A DNA stretch of 64,000 nucleotides from assembly GCA_963763205.1 (NCBI GenBank), contig CAVXNQ010000003.1, positions 62,001 to 126,000 of the forward strand. The letters run 5' to 3'. This DNA comes from DDH964 sp963763205. GTDB lineage: Bacteria; Desulfobacterota; Desulfuromonadia; Desulfuromonadales; DDH964. Shown in pieces: positions 24,522 through 33,440 of this stretch. The notes beneath the pieces are model-generated. The model made no database searches. It worked only from the letters and a program-made list of their open reading frames with translations, and was not told where the DNA came from. Both the position numbers and the translations under genes were made by a program. Numbering within the stretch: position 1 is the stretch's first letter; each line of letters starts with the position of its first letter.

Positions 24522-27029
24522 TTATCTGCCGGGATTCTCCCCCGGGGCGCTCAGCAGGTCGCGCAGGGTGGAGATGCGGAACGGTTTCTGAAGAAAGCCT
24601 GTCATCCCCTGATCCTGGAATTTCTGGCTGACCTCCTGGACGTTGTAGCCGCTGGTCATGATGACCCGCGCCGCGGGGTCGATGCAGCGCAACTGGCGAA
24701 AGGCCTGCTCACCGTCGAGGCGGGGCATGGTCAGATCCATCAGGACCCAACCGATCTCCCCGTGGCGTTCCCGGTAGATGTCCACCGCCTCGCGGCCGTC
24801 GGCGGCGAGCAGCACGCTGAAGCCCAGTTCCTGGAGCATTTCCCTGCCGACGGCGCGAACCGTCTCCTCGTCGTCGACCAGCAGAACCGTCCCGTTCCCC
24901 TGCCAGTGCGAGCCGGCCTCACGGGTGGCGGCGGGAACCGTGGTCCCGACATGCGCCGGCAGCAAAACCTTGAAGGCCGTCCCCCGGCCGACTTCGCTGG
25001 AGACCTTGATGACGCCCTTGTGGCCTCGGACGATGCCCAGCGTCGCCGCCATGCCGAGACCACGGCCGGTGAACTTGGTGGTGAAAAAGGGCTCGTAAAG
25101 GTGACCGAGGGTCTCGGCATCCATGCCGCAGCCGGTGTCGGCCACTTCGAGGAAAACATAGGGTCCTGCCGGAAGATCATCGCCGAAGGCGGTGTCTTGC
25201 AGGTCGCTGCGGTCGCATTTCTGAAGGCCGGTGGAGACCGAGATGAACCCGCTGTGATCGCCGATCGCCTCCGAAGCATTGATCACCAGGTTCATGATGA
25301 TCTGGCGCAACTGGGTGGCGTCCCCTTCGACGGCGGGGATGCCCTGCCCGAAGTTTAAATTCAGGCCGGCTTTTTTGGCGATGCCGACCTTGAGGATGTG
25401 GATCATCTCCTCGATGAGCCGGTTGAGGTCGACCGATTCGACGACGAAGCGCCCCTTTCCCGAATAGGCGAGCATCTGGCCGGCGAGGTCGGCGGCCTTG
25501 CGGGCGGCGTTCTCGATCTGCTGCAGGTTGCCGAGGGCGGGAGATTCGGCGGGGAGCCGCAGCAGGGCCAAATCGGCATTGCCCAAAATGGTCATCAGGA
25601 TGTTGTTGAAGTCGTGGGCGATGCCGCCGGCCAGGACGCCCAGGCTTTCCATGCGCTGCGCCTGCTGCAGCTGCTTTTCGAGTTTGCCCCTTTCCTCCGC
25701 GGCGTGTTTCTTCTCGGTGATGTCCCTTGCCGTGCCGGCAAATCCCTGGATCCTGGCGTCTTCGTCGCGCTCGGCGCGTATCGACCAGGCCATGTAATGT
25801 TCCCGGCCGTCGATGCCGACCTGGCGGTTTTCATGAAAAAAGAGAGCCTCAGTGGAAGCGAGCCACTCCTCGAAGGCGGCTACGGTGGCCGCCAGGTCCT
25901 CGGGATGGATGAAATCGAAGGCCACCCGGCCGAGGCAGTCCCGGGGGGACATCCCGAAGATTTCCTCCGCGGCATGGTTGACGAACACCAGGCGTCCTGC
26001 CGTATCGACCCGGGTGATGAGATCGGGCGTTCCCTCGACCAGGTCGAGGTACTGCTGCCGGCTGGCCTGCAGCTCCCGGGCGGCCCGCTTGCGTTCGGAG
26101 ATGTCCCGCAAAAAGGCCACGCACTGCCCCCCGGCGACGGCGAGGTACTGGGCACTGACCTCGACGTCGAAGGTGGAGCCGTCCTTGCGGCGGTGTATCG
26201 ACTCGAAGCGAATGGTCTCCTGCTCTTTGGTCTTCCGGATGTGGGCGGCGATGTCTTCCGGGGAATGGATGACTTCGAGGTCGGCGATATTCATCGCCAT
26301 CAGCTCTTCCTGGCGGTAGCCGCTCATCCGGCAGTAGGCCGCGTTGACTTCGATCAGGCGTCCCTGCAGGTCCGTCCGCCAGATGCCGTCCATCGTCGTC
26401 TGCAGGATGGTGCGGTGCAGATTCTCGCTGGCCGCCAGCTCGGTCGCGACCCGGTGCCGGCGCTGCCGGCCGGTCAGCAGGCTCCCCAAAAGGGCGGTCC
26501 CGGCGGGATAGATGAGCAGGACGGGCGCGGCCAGGGCGCGCAAGGTTCGCGCCTGGACCGCCGGCGGCAGCAGGAATATGCAGAGGATCATGACGCCGTG
26601 CACGACCAGCCCGAACAGGAAGAGTTCGGCGAGGGAGAGTTCCCTGTCCCCGCGATTGCGGTAGTGGCCCCAGGCCAGGCCGATCAGCCCGGCGGCGAGA
26701 ATGGTGGCGACGCCCATGGCGGTCCCGCCGCCGCCAAGGTTGATCCGGTAGGCGGTCGCGACGGTCATGGCGGTAAGGGTCGGCAGGGGACCGAAGAAAA
26801 GCCCCGTCACCCCGAGCAGGATGGTGCGGGTGTCGAAGAAAACCCCCGAAACCCACCGTGCCGGAGTCGCCATCAGGACGATTGCCACCAGGCCGATGAC
26901 CAGGCCGAGGGCGATTTGGGCGAGACGGCCGGCGGTGCCCTGACGCAGGTGGAAGAGGTCGAAAAGCAGGCCGAGCGAAAGAAGCAGCGCGGCGTTGCAG
27001 ATCAGGCTGAAAAACAGCTCCTGGTTCAT
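24522..27029 (-). CDS. Hybrid sensor histidine kinase (5TM-PAS-PAS-HisKA-HATPase-REC)
   Basis: 835 residues. The N-terminus (residues 1-190) has membrane helices of the 5TM-LYT type (TILLGVTGLFFGPLPTLTAM). Two PAS/PAC domains follow (ILQTTMDGIWRTDLQGRL and YLDLVEGTPDLITRVDTAG). The phospho-His is in GVLAGGIAHDFNNILMTIL, and ATP-lid motifs are VINASEAIGD and GCGMDAETLGHLYEPFF. The C-terminal receiver has its Asp in WVLMDLTMPRLDGE. It probably senses a ligand or redox state in the membrane. No partner regulator is adjacent. Confidence 0.9.
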   Translation of the reverse strand: MNQELFFSLICNAALLLSLGLLFDLFHLRQGTAGRLAQIALGLVIGLVAIVLMATPARWVSGVFFDTRTILLGVTGLFFGPLPTLTAMTVATAYRINLGGGGTAMGVATILAAGLIGLAWGHYRNRGDRELSLAELFLFGLVVHGVMILCIFLLPPAVQARTLRALAAPVLLIYPAGTALLGSLLTGRQRRHRVATELAASENLHRTILQTTMDGIWRTDLQGRLIEVNAAYCRMSGYRQEELMAMNIADLEVIHSPEDIAAHIRKTKEQETIRFESIHRRKDGSTFDVEVSAQYLAVAGGQCVAFLRDISERKRAARELQASRQQYLDLVEGTPDLITRVDTAGRLVFVNHAAEEIFGMSPRDCLGRVAFDFIHPEDLAATVAAFEEWLASTEALFFHENRQVGIDGREHYMAWSIRAERDEDARIQGFAGTARDITEKKHAAEERGKLEKQLQQAQRMESLGVLAGGIAHDFNNILMTILGNADLALLRLPAESPALGNLQQIENAARKAADLAGQMLAYSGKGRFVVESVDLNRLIEEMIHILKVGIAKKAGLNLNFGQGIPAVEGDATQLRQIIMNLVINASEAIGDHSGFISVSTGLQKCDRSDLQDTAFGDDLPAGPYVFLEVADTGCGMDAETLGHLYEPFFTTKFTGRGLGMAATLGIVRGHKGVIKVSSEVGRGTAFKVLLPAHVGTTVPAATREAGSHWQGNGTVLLVDDEETVRAVGREMLQELGFSVLLAADGREAVDIYRERHGEIGWVLMDLTMPRLDGEQAFRQLRCIDPAARVIMTSGYNVQEVSQKFQDQGMTGFLQKPFRISTLRDLLSAPGENPGR

Positions 27030-27087
27030 GGTGATTTTTCCCCGTTTACGGTCTGGCGAGGACCGCGCGCCTAACGCCGACCCCGCC

Positions 27088-28491
27088 TCACAGCCGGTTG
27101 TAGCCGTTCAGCGCCGCCACTCGGTAGGCCTCGGCCATGGTCGGGTAGTTGAAGGTGGTGTTGATGAAGTACTTGACCGTGTTGTAGGGGGCCGGCTGGG
27201 CCATGATCGCCTGGCCGATGTGGAGGATCTCGGCGGCGTTGTGGCCGAAGCAGTGGATGCCGAGGATCTCCAGGGTCTCGCGGTGGAAGAGGAGCTTGAG
27301 CATGCCGGCGGTGTGGGCGGTGATCTGGCCGCGGGCGAGATGGCGGAAGAAGGAGCGCCCCACCTCGTAGGGGACGCGCGCCGCGGTCAGCTCCCGTTCC
27401 GTCCGGCCCAGGCAGCTGATCTCCGGGGTGGTGTAGATCCCGGTCGGGATGTCCGCGACCAGGTGCTCGTCGCAGTGCCCCGTGGCGATGTGGGTTCCCG
27501 CGCAGCGTCCCTGGTCGTAAGCGGCGCTCGCCAGGTTGGGAAAGCCGACGATGTCGCCGACCGCGTAGATGTGCGCTTGGGCGGTCTGGTAGACCTCGTT
27601 CACGGCGAGGTGGCCGCGATGGTCGGCCGCAAGTCCCAGCGCCTCGAGGCCGAGGCCGGCCGCGTTGCCGGTGCGGCCGTTGGCCCACAGCAGCATGTCC
27701 GACTTGATGATCTTGCCGGTTTTCAGGTGCAGCACCACCCCGCCCTCCGTCACCTCGACCCGCTCGTACTCCTCACTCTGGCGGATCAGGATCCCCTGCT
27801 CGTCACGCATGTGGTAGCTCAGCGCATTGCTGATCTCGTCGTCGAGGAATTCGAGCAGGCGCTCGCGGGTATTGACCAGGTTGACCTTGATCCCCAGGTC
27901 CCGAAACGCCGAGGCGTATTCGCAGCCGATCACGCCGGCGCCGTAGACGGTGAGGGTGGCGGGGAGTTCGTGCAGCTGCAGGATGGTGTCGCTGTCGACG
28001 ACCTGCGGGGTGGTGAAATCGACATCGTCCGGCCGGTAGGGGTGGGAGCCGGCCGCGATGACGAAATGGTCGGCAGTGAAGCGACGGGCGTTGCCGGAGC
28101 GGTCGGCGATCTCAAGGCAGTGCGCATCGACGAAGCGGGCCTGCCCCTCGATCACCTCCACGGCGTTGCGCTCGTAGAATCCCTCGCGGTCGCCGACCTG
28201 CTGGTCGACGACCTGCTGAATGGCCGCCAGCAGATCGGCGGCGGTGACCCTGACGGGATGGTGCACCCGGTCGAAGAGGTGGCTTTTTTTCTGTTCGGCG
28301 TACTGCCGGACGACGTGGATGAGCGTCTTGCTCGGGATCGTCCCCCAGTGGGTGCAGCCACCGCCGACCAGGGGGTAGCGCTCCACGACGGCGACCGACT
28401 TGCCGGCCTTGGCCAGCGCGATCGAGGCGCCTTCGCCGCCGGGACCGCTGCCGATCACGATGACATCGAAGTGATTTTTCAGGACGTCCAT
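27088..28491 (-). CDS. sthA: Soluble pyridine nucleotide transhydrogenase
   Basis: 467 residues. A flavoprotein of the dihydrolipoamide-dehydrogenase fold that moves hydride between NADPH and NAD. The FAD site VIVIGSGPGGEGAS, the SthA-specific GGGCTHWGTIPSKTLIH with only one cysteine of the usual pair, and the NAD site VYGAGVIGCEYASAF are visible. A conserved dimerisation domain ends FNYPTMAEAYRVAALNGYNRL. The start is set at ATG 28491 because MDVLKNHFDVIVIG is the normal N-terminus. Confidence 0.95.
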   Translation of the reverse strand: MDVLKNHFDVIVIGSGPGGEGASIALAKAGKSVAVVERYPLVGGGCTHWGTIPSKTLIHVVRQYAEQKKSHLFDRVHHPVRVTAADLLAAIQQVVDQQVGDREGFYERNAVEVIEGQARFVDAHCLEIADRSGNARRFTADHFVIAAGSHPYRPDDVDFTTPQVVDSDTILQLHELPATLTVYGAGVIGCEYASAFRDLGIKVNLVNTRERLLEFLDDEISNALSYHMRDEQGILIRQSEEYERVEVTEGGVVLHLKTGKIIKSDMLLWANGRTGNAAGLGLEALGLAADHRGHLAVNEVYQTAQAHIYAVGDIVGFPNLASAAYDQGRCAGTHIATGHCDEHLVADIPTGIYTTPEISCLGRTERELTAARVPYEVGRSFFRHLARGQITAHTAGMLKLLFHRETLEILGIHCFGHNAAEILHIGQAIMAQPAPYNTVKYFINTTFNYPTMAEAYRVAALNGYNRL

Positions 28492-28819
28492 AGCGAATGT
28501 CCCCATCCCGGTCCGAAAGAGGTGCACCGGCAATCCGGTGGCTGGAAAACGACCGGCCCATCCCCGGCCAAAGCTAGATACCTGAAGAGTACCAGAGAGT
28601 TCGCTGATTCCGAAGCCGGAACTTGGTTGCCAGGAAATCGGCCCCCGGGTCCGCACCGTCGGGTGTTTGTCCCGGCCGGGAGAATTTCCTTATTTCTTCC
28701 CCATTTAGTTCTCAATTCGGTGCTATTTTTTAGTTAGCAACAGGGAACAAACGACTTTTCCGCCACCACCGCAGGCCGGACGCCACCCTTTCCGGCGTCC
28801 CGGCTTTAAGGAGGTTGCC
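28492..28819. other. Divergent intergenic region with a hairpin
   Basis: Between sthA (minus) and the DUF3300 gene (plus). GGACGCC (28778-28784) pairs with GGCGTCC (28794-28800) and the stem can extend. It lies just before the TAAGGAGG ribosome site of the DUF3300 gene. No gene seen. Confidence 0.4.
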
Positions 28820-30247
28820 ATGAAGAAAACGACCATGCCGCAGCGGATCCTCGGGCTGCTCGTCCTGCCACTGCTGCTCGCCGGCCTCGCCCTGCCGGCG
28901 CCGCCGGCCCGGGCTCAGGACGCCGGCTATGCCGGTGCATCGGGCCCCTACGGCCAGGAGGAACTGGCCCAGTTGCTGGCGCCCATCGCCCTCTATCCCG
29001 ACGCCCTCCTGTCGCAGGTTCTGATGGCCTCGACCTATCCCCTCGAGGTGATCGAGGCCGACCGCTGGCTCCGGAAGAACCAGGGCCTGGCCGGGGAGGC
29101 CCTGGATACGGCGCTGCTGGACGTGGACTGGGACCCCAGCGTCAAGGCGCTCTGCCATTTCCCGGGCATCCTGGACCTGATGAGCGAGCGGATCGGCGAG
29201 ACCACCAACCTCGGCAACGCCTTCCTCGCCCAGGAGGGGGACGTCATGAACATGGTCCAGAAACTGCGGGCCGAGGCCTATGCCCAGGGCAACCTCGACA
29301 GCAACGACCGGCAGAAGGTGATTGTCGATAACCGGACGATCATCATCGAGCCGGCGGATCCCCAGGTAGTCTACGTTCCCTATTACGATCCGCTCTATGT
29401 CTATGGCCCGTGGTGGTATCCGGCCTATCCGCCCTATTACTGGGGGCCGCCGGGAGTCTACGTCGGTGCCGGCCTCTTCTACTGGCCCGGCTTCACCTTC
29501 AGTTTCGTCTTCGGCAACTGGTGCTATTTCGACTGGCCGCACCACTCTATCTTCATCGACGTCCGCCACCGTCCCCGCTACGTCAGGCATGATCGGTGGC
29601 GGGACAAGCCGGGGCCCTGGCATCACGCTCCGCTTCATCGCCGGGGGGTCGCCTATCGCGACCCGGCCACGGCCAGGGAATACGGCCAGGTCCCCTATCA
29701 CACCCGGGATTTCCGGCGCGACGTCCGCGGCTTCCCCGATTCGGGAGTCACGGTGCGGGAACGGGATTTTCGCAGGGACGGCCGGACCGGGACGGTGCAG
29801 CCGCGAACCGTGGAGCGCCCCGCCACCGACCGCGGCACCCGCCAGCAGCAACCGGCCCTGCGCTACCGCCAGCAGCAACCAGCCCAGCCTGACCGCCAGC
29901 GGCACCAGCTGGATCAGAATCGCCAGGAGCAGCTGCGCCGCCAACAGGAGCTGCAACTGCGCGAGCAAACCGACCGTGACCGGCAGAGCCGGCCGATAAT
30001 CGAGCGTGAAAACCAGGTGCGGCAATCCGTCGAGCAGAAACGCCAGCTGCGGCAACAGACCGATCAGCAACGGCGGGCGCTGCAGCAGCGGCTTCGCGAC
30101 AACGTCTTCAACCGGGTCGACAATGGCAGAAGTGAACGCCAGTGGAGCGAACGGGGCCGAACCAGCCGCCAGGGGCAGGGCGGGAACCTCCGCACCGGGG
30201 GCAGCTCGGGTGGCGGCGAGCAGCGCGGCCATTTCAAGCGGCGCTGA
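28820..30247 (+). CDS. DUF3300 exported protein
   Basis: 475 residues. A signal peptide (ILGLLVLPLLLAGLALPAPPARA) precedes the DUF3300 domain: ELAQLLAPIALYPDALLSQVLMASTYPLEVIEADRW, VDWDPSVKALCHFPGIL, and IIIEPADPQVVYVPYYDP. A Trp/Tyr/Pro-rich stretch follows. From about residue 330 a long Gln/Arg-rich low-complexity tail continues to the end. The family is periplasmic or outer-membrane associated and of unknown function. RBS TAAGGAGG. It is followed by a DUF2950 gene, the family's usual partner. Confidence 0.9.
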   Translation: MKKTTMPQRILGLLVLPLLLAGLALPAPPARAQDAGYAGASGPYGQEELAQLLAPIALYPDALLSQVLMASTYPLEVIEADRWLRKNQGLAGEALDTALLDVDWDPSVKALCHFPGILDLMSERIGETTNLGNAFLAQEGDVMNMVQKLRAEAYAQGNLDSNDRQKVIVDNRTIIIEPADPQVVYVPYYDPLYVYGPWWYPAYPPYYWGPPGVYVGAGLFYWPGFTFSFVFGNWCYFDWPHHSIFIDVRHRPRYVRHDRWRDKPGPWHHAPLHRRGVAYRDPATAREYGQVPYHTRDFRRDVRGFPDSGVTVRERDFRRDGRTGTVQPRTVERPATDRGTRQQQPALRYRQQQPAQPDRQRHQLDQNRQEQLRRQQELQLREQTDRDRQSRPIIERENQVRQSVEQKRQLRQQTDQQRRALQQRLRDNVFNRVDNGRSERQWSERGRTSRQGQGGNLRTGGSSGGGEQRGHFKRR

Positions 30248-30273
30248 TTCCATTCCAACTGTGGGGGACACAG

Positions 30274-31248
30274 ATGAAGGGACCAAAAGCGAATAAATCG
30301 AAGCTGTGGCGACTGCCGGCCGGAGCCGTGGTGCTGCTGGCGGGCTGGCTTGTCCTGATCGCCTCCCCCACGCCGGCCGGGGCGGCGGGGGGGCAGAGGA
30401 GCTATGCCTCACCGCAGCAGGCGGTGACCGCGCTGGTGACGGCGGTCAAGGCGAATGACGAGTCCGCGCTGCTTACCATCCTCGGTCCCGGTGCCGAGGA
30501 GCTGATCTCCTCCGGCGACCGGGTCGCCGACCGGAAGGGGCGGGAGCGCTTTGCCAAGGCCTACGCCACGCAGCACCGCCTCGAAAGGGAGCCGGACGGC
30601 AGGACGGTGCTGATCATCGGCGCCAAGGATTTCCCCTTCCCGATTCCACTCGTCCGCGCGGGGGAGGCCTGGCGCTTTGACACCGCGGCCGGCCGGGAGG
30701 AGATCCTCGACCGGCGGATCGGCCGAAACGAGCTGCATACCGTCGAGGTGATGCACGCCTATACCGACGCCCAGCGCCGCTATGCCTGCATGAAGCGCCA
30801 GGGCGCGTGCTCGGAGTTCGCCCAGAAGTTAGCCAGCAGCGCGGGCAAGCATGACGGACTCTACTGGGAAGCCGGGCCGGGGGAGGAAGAAAGCCCTTTC
30901 GGCCCGCTGATCGCCAGGGCTGCCGAGGAGGGGTATGCGGCAGGGCTGGATGAAGCTTCCCCCGAACCCTATCACGGTTATTTTTTCAAAATCCTCAAGG
31001 CGCAGGGGGCGCATGCCGAAGGCGGCGCTTTCGACTATGTGGCCGACGGCAAGATGATCCTCGGTTTCGCCCTCGTCGCCTATCCCGCCAAATACGGGGC
31101 GTCGGGCATCATGACCTTCATTGTCAACCAGGAAGGGGTGATCTACGAAAAGGACCTGGGCGAAGACACGGCCCGTGCGGCGGCAGCCATGACCAACTTC
31201 GACCCCGACGCCACCTGGCAAAAGTACCAGGAACCAGCCAAGCGATAA
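30274..31248 (+). CDS. DUF2950 exported protein
   Basis: 324 residues from ATG 30274. A signal peptide (VVLLAGWLVLIASPTPAGA) leads to the DUF2950 domain: YASPQQAVTALVTAVKANDESALLTILGPGAEELISSGD, then PEPYHGYFFKILKAQG and FALVAYPAKYGASGIMTFIVNQEGVIYEKDLGEDT. The function is unknown; the family is usually encoded next to DUF3300, as here 26 bases downstream. A perfect terminator palindrome follows. Confidence 0.9.
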   Translation: MKGPKANKSKLWRLPAGAVVLLAGWLVLIASPTPAGAAGGQRSYASPQQAVTALVTAVKANDESALLTILGPGAEELISSGDRVADRKGRERFAKAYATQHRLEREPDGRTVLIIGAKDFPFPIPLVRAGEAWRFDTAAGREEILDRRIGRNELHTVEVMHAYTDAQRRYACMKRQGACSEFAQKLASSAGKHDGLYWEAGPGEEESPFGPLIARAAEEGYAAGLDEASPEPYHGYFFKILKAQGAHAEGGAFDYVADGKMILGFALVAYPAKYGASGIMTFIVNQEGVIYEKDLGEDTARAAAAMTNFDPDATWQKYQEPAKR

Positions 31249-31267
31249 GGCCGCCGCTCGCCCCCGC

Positions 31268-31313
31268 CACGGCAAGAGCCCCCAGGTCAGCTGACCTGGG
31301 GGCTCTTGCCGTG
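31268..31313. terminator. 46-bp perfect palindromic terminator
   Basis: CACGGCAAGAGCCCCCAGG and its exact mirror give a 23-bp arm on each side with no unpaired base in the DNA. It lies between the convergent DUF2950 and DUF3106 genes and can work in both directions. Confidence 0.75.
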
Positions 31314-31362
31314 CCTGCCGGTCGTTCCGGATGCGACCGATGGGGGCGGGGGATGCCGCTGC

Positions 31363-31914
31363 TCAGCGCGACATGCCGCGGCCGCCGCCCATGCCGCCCC
31401 CGCCCATGCCGCCTCCGCCTCCGCCCATGCCGCCGCGGGGGCCGAAGAAGTCGTTCTGCAGCTGCCGGCGTTGCCGCTGCTGCTCCTCCGGCGAGAGGCC
31501 CCGGAGCTTGCGCAGCTCCTCCTGCAGCTTTTGCTGCTGTTGCGGGTCGAGCTGCCGGTACTGCCGGAACAGGCGGCGCAGGTTTTCCCGGCGTTCGGGG
31601 GGAAGCTGCTGCCAGCGCTGGTAGCGCTCCAGCAGCTGCTGCTGTTGGGCGGCGTCCATCTGCCGGAAGCGCGCCAGGTTCTCCCGCAGTCGCTGCTGTT
31701 CGCCGGGGGTGAGCTGCTGGTACTGGCGGAAGCGCTCCCGCAGCTGCTCCTTCTCCGCGGGCGAGAGCTGTTGCCAGCGCTGCAAAGCCGCCGGGTCGAG
31801 GGGCGCTTCGCTGGTCAGCCCCGGTCCGGAGGATCCTGCCCCCGGCCCGGCCGCAACGGCGCCCAGCGGGATGAGGAGCAGCACCAGGATGCAGGCAAAT
31901 CGGATTGCGTTCAT
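31363..31914 (-). CDS. DUF3106 exported protein
   Basis: 183 residues. Signal peptide (FACILVLLLIPLGAVAAG), then a repeated helical pattern: RWQQLSPAEKEQLRERFRQY, RLRENLARFRQMDAAQQQQL and LPPERRENLRRLFRQYRQLD, each WQxLxPxE-like as in DUF3106. A Gly/Met-rich tail ends the protein. It is the last gene of the sigma/anti-sigma operon; its ATG overlaps the stop of the preceding gene (ATGA). It may be an envelope-stress effector similar in layout to Spy/CpxP-type helical proteins. Confidence 0.8.
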   Translation of the reverse strand: MNAIRFACILVLLLIPLGAVAAGPGAGSSGPGLTSEAPLDPAALQRWQQLSPAEKEQLRERFRQYQQLTPGEQQRLRENLARFRQMDAAQQQQLLERYQRWQQLPPERRENLRRLFRQYRQLDPQQQQKLQEELRKLRGLSPEEQQRQRRQLQNDFFGPRGGMGGGGGGMGGGGMGGGRGMSR

Positions 31915-32147
31915 TTTTTCTCCTCCGGCACGGCCTTCGTTTCCGCTTCCAGAAGTTCCATGTCCTTGAGCAGGTCCAGCAGCGCCAGCAGCTCCATGTT
32001 CTTGATCACCTGGCGGTCTTCGCTGCTGATGGCAGCCTCCTGCGCCGGCGGTTTCGCCTGCGGCTGCGGTTCTTCCGCAGCGAGCCCGGGGGCGGCTCCC
32101 CAGAGCGAACAGGCGGCCAGGACTGCAGCGCAGAGTCTCCACCTCAT
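31911..32147 (-). CDS. Small exported protein with Leu-rich motif
   Basis: 78 residues. Signal peptide (LCAAVLAACSLWGAAPGLAA), then Pro/Gln linker, then VIKNMELLALLDLLKDMELL. This acidic leucine motif resembles AELLLNMDLLENLDLLQQL at the C-terminus of the anti-sigma protein encoded just upstream. Both ends overlap neighbours by ATGA, so translation is coupled. Function unknown; it may pair with the anti-sigma tail in the periplasm. Confidence 0.7.
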   Translation of the reverse strand: MRWRLCAAVLAACSLWGAAPGLAAEEPQPQAKPPAQEAAISSEDRQVIKNMELLALLDLLKDMELLEAETKAVPEEKK

Positions 32148-32623
32148 CCTTCGATCCCCGTTCCATCCAGTTGCTGGAGCAGGTCCAGATTTTCCAGCAG
32201 GTCCATGTTCAGCAACAGCTCCGCGTCCGGCAGCCGCTGCGCCGGGCCGCCGACATGGACGGCCACCCCGGTCGGGGGCCGGGAAGGGCCCGGGAGTGGA
32301 CTGTGCAGGCTGACCACCAGCAACACCGCCGTGGCGGCGGCCAGGGACCAGCCCAGGGCGGGCTTGAGGTAGAACGGCCGGCGTGGTTGCAGTGACCGAC
32401 CCACCCGCGCGTTGAAAGCCCGGATCTCCTGCGGCGAGAGTTCCACCGCGTTCTTCGGCAGTGCGGCCAGGGTCGCGCGCAGTTGGGCCAGTTCGCGGCG
32501 GCAGGCGGCACAGCCCTGGAGATGGGTATCCACCCGGAGGCGGTCGGCCGCGTCGAGTTCGCCGTAGTGGAACAGGGTCAGCTCCTCCAGCAGGCAGCAG
32601 GTCGAGGTGTTCGGTTGGTTCAT
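32144..32623 (-). CDS. Anti-sigma factor with zinc-finger domain
   Basis: 159 residues. The N-terminal zf-HC2 pattern is FHYGELDAADRLRVDTHLQ then GCAACRREL (His-x3-Cys-x2-Cys). One membrane helix (WSLAAATAVLLVVSLHS) lies near residue 100, followed by a short outer segment ending in the acidic Leu motif. Such proteins hold an ECF sigma factor at the membrane. It follows the sigma gene with an ATGA overlap, the usual arrangement. Confidence 0.9.
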   Translation of the reverse strand: MNQPNTSTCCLLEELTLFHYGELDAADRLRVDTHLQGCAACRRELAQLRATLAALPKNAVELSPQEIRAFNARVGRSLQPRRPFYLKPALGWSLAAATAVLLVVSLHSPLPGPSRPPTGVAVHVGGPAQRLPDAELLLNMDLLENLDLLQQLDGTGIEG

Positions 32624-33201
32624 GGCGCATTCTCCCGCAGGTCCTTGAGCTCCGCGCGCAGCAGGTGCACGGCCCGGTGGAGGTGGGACTTGACGGTTCC
32701 CTCCTCCAGCTCGAGCAGCGCGGCGATTTCGCGCAGCGGCAGCTCTTCGTAATGGCGCAGGGTGAAGACCACCTGCTGGCGGGGGGAGAGCCGCTGCATG
32801 GCCCGCGCAACGCGCCGCCGGGTCTCTCCGGCCTGATAGTGATCCCCCGGCGAGGGGGACGGGTCCGCCACCAGCTCCAGCGGGTCGGCTTCTTCGTCGT
32901 TGCGGCGGAAGAAGAAGATCCGCTCCTTCAGCTTGCGCCGCCGCAGATGGTCGATGGCCAGGCGCGTGACCGTCCGGTGCAGCCAGGTCGCCAGCGCACT
33001 GTCGCCGCGGAAATCTCCGATATGGCGATGGAGCCGGATAAAGGCTTCCTGGGCGATATCCTCGGCATCCTCCCGGTTCCCGACCAGCCGCCAGGCGAGG
33101 CCGAGCAGGCGGGAAGAGTGGCCGGCAACCAACTCGGCAAACCCCGAGTCGTCCCCGTTCCTGACCCGGTCCAGAAGCAGCTTCTCCGTACAGGCATCCA
33201 T
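32620..33201 (-). CDS. ECF-type RNA polymerase sigma factor
   Basis: 193 residues from ATG 33201. Region 2 is visible in ELVAGHSSRLLGLAWRLVGN and the EDAEDIAQEAFIRLHRHIG -10-reading helix. Region 4 is in LSPRQQVVFTLRHYEELPLREIAALLELEEGTVKSHLHRAVHLL. The start is fixed by the promoter at 33278-33307: transcription from it would begin near 33270, which removes the upstream ATG at 33273. It heads a four-gene operon and probably regulates itself and the divergent gene. Confidence 0.9.
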   Translation of the reverse strand: MDACTEKLLLDRVRNGDDSGFAELVAGHSSRLLGLAWRLVGNREDAEDIAQEAFIRLHRHIGDFRGDSALATWLHRTVTRLAIDHLRRRKLKERIFFFRRNDEEADPLELVADPSPSPGDHYQAGETRRRVARAMQRLSPRQQVVFTLRHYEELPLREIAALLELEEGTVKSHLHRAVHLLRAELKDLRENAP

Positions 33202-33277
33202 TTGCTGAAGGTATTCCCGCCGTGCTTTCCTGTCAATGGCCGCAACCTGCAAGCGTCCGGGCCCGCCCTTCATATCC

Positions 33278-33307
33278 TTAGACGCAGCGCGGCGCGAAAA
33301 GTTTACC
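33278..33307 (-). promoter_or_regulatory. ECF-type promoter of the sigma-factor operon
   Basis: On the minus strand: GGTAAAC (33307-33301), 16-bp spacer, CGTCTAA (33284-33278). Same motif and spacing as the divergent promoter at 33343. Inferred to be the autoregulatory target of the sigma factor. Confidence 0.7.
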
Positions 33308-33342
33308 GGTAATTTCGTCCGGTGCCCGGACGGAGAATTGGT

Positions 33343-33372
33343 GGTAAACCTTTTTTCCGCCGTCCCGTCTAA
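33343..33372 (+). promoter_or_regulatory. ECF-type promoter of the divergent gene
   Basis: GGTAAAC (33343-33349), 16-bp spacer, CGTCTAA (33366-33372). It points towards the exported Gly-rich protein gene, 69 bases on. Identical to the minus-strand motif 36 bp away. Confidence 0.7.
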
Positions 33373-33440
33373 GGGGGAAAGGCAAGGACAGCGGTGTCCT
33401 GCCAGATCGATTGTTTCCCTGACAACAAAGGAGAAGGACC

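Noticed and set aside
25398..27074. Long plus-strand open frame of 558 codons
   Set aside because: It is the antisense shadow of the hybrid histidine kinase, caused by high GC codon bias.
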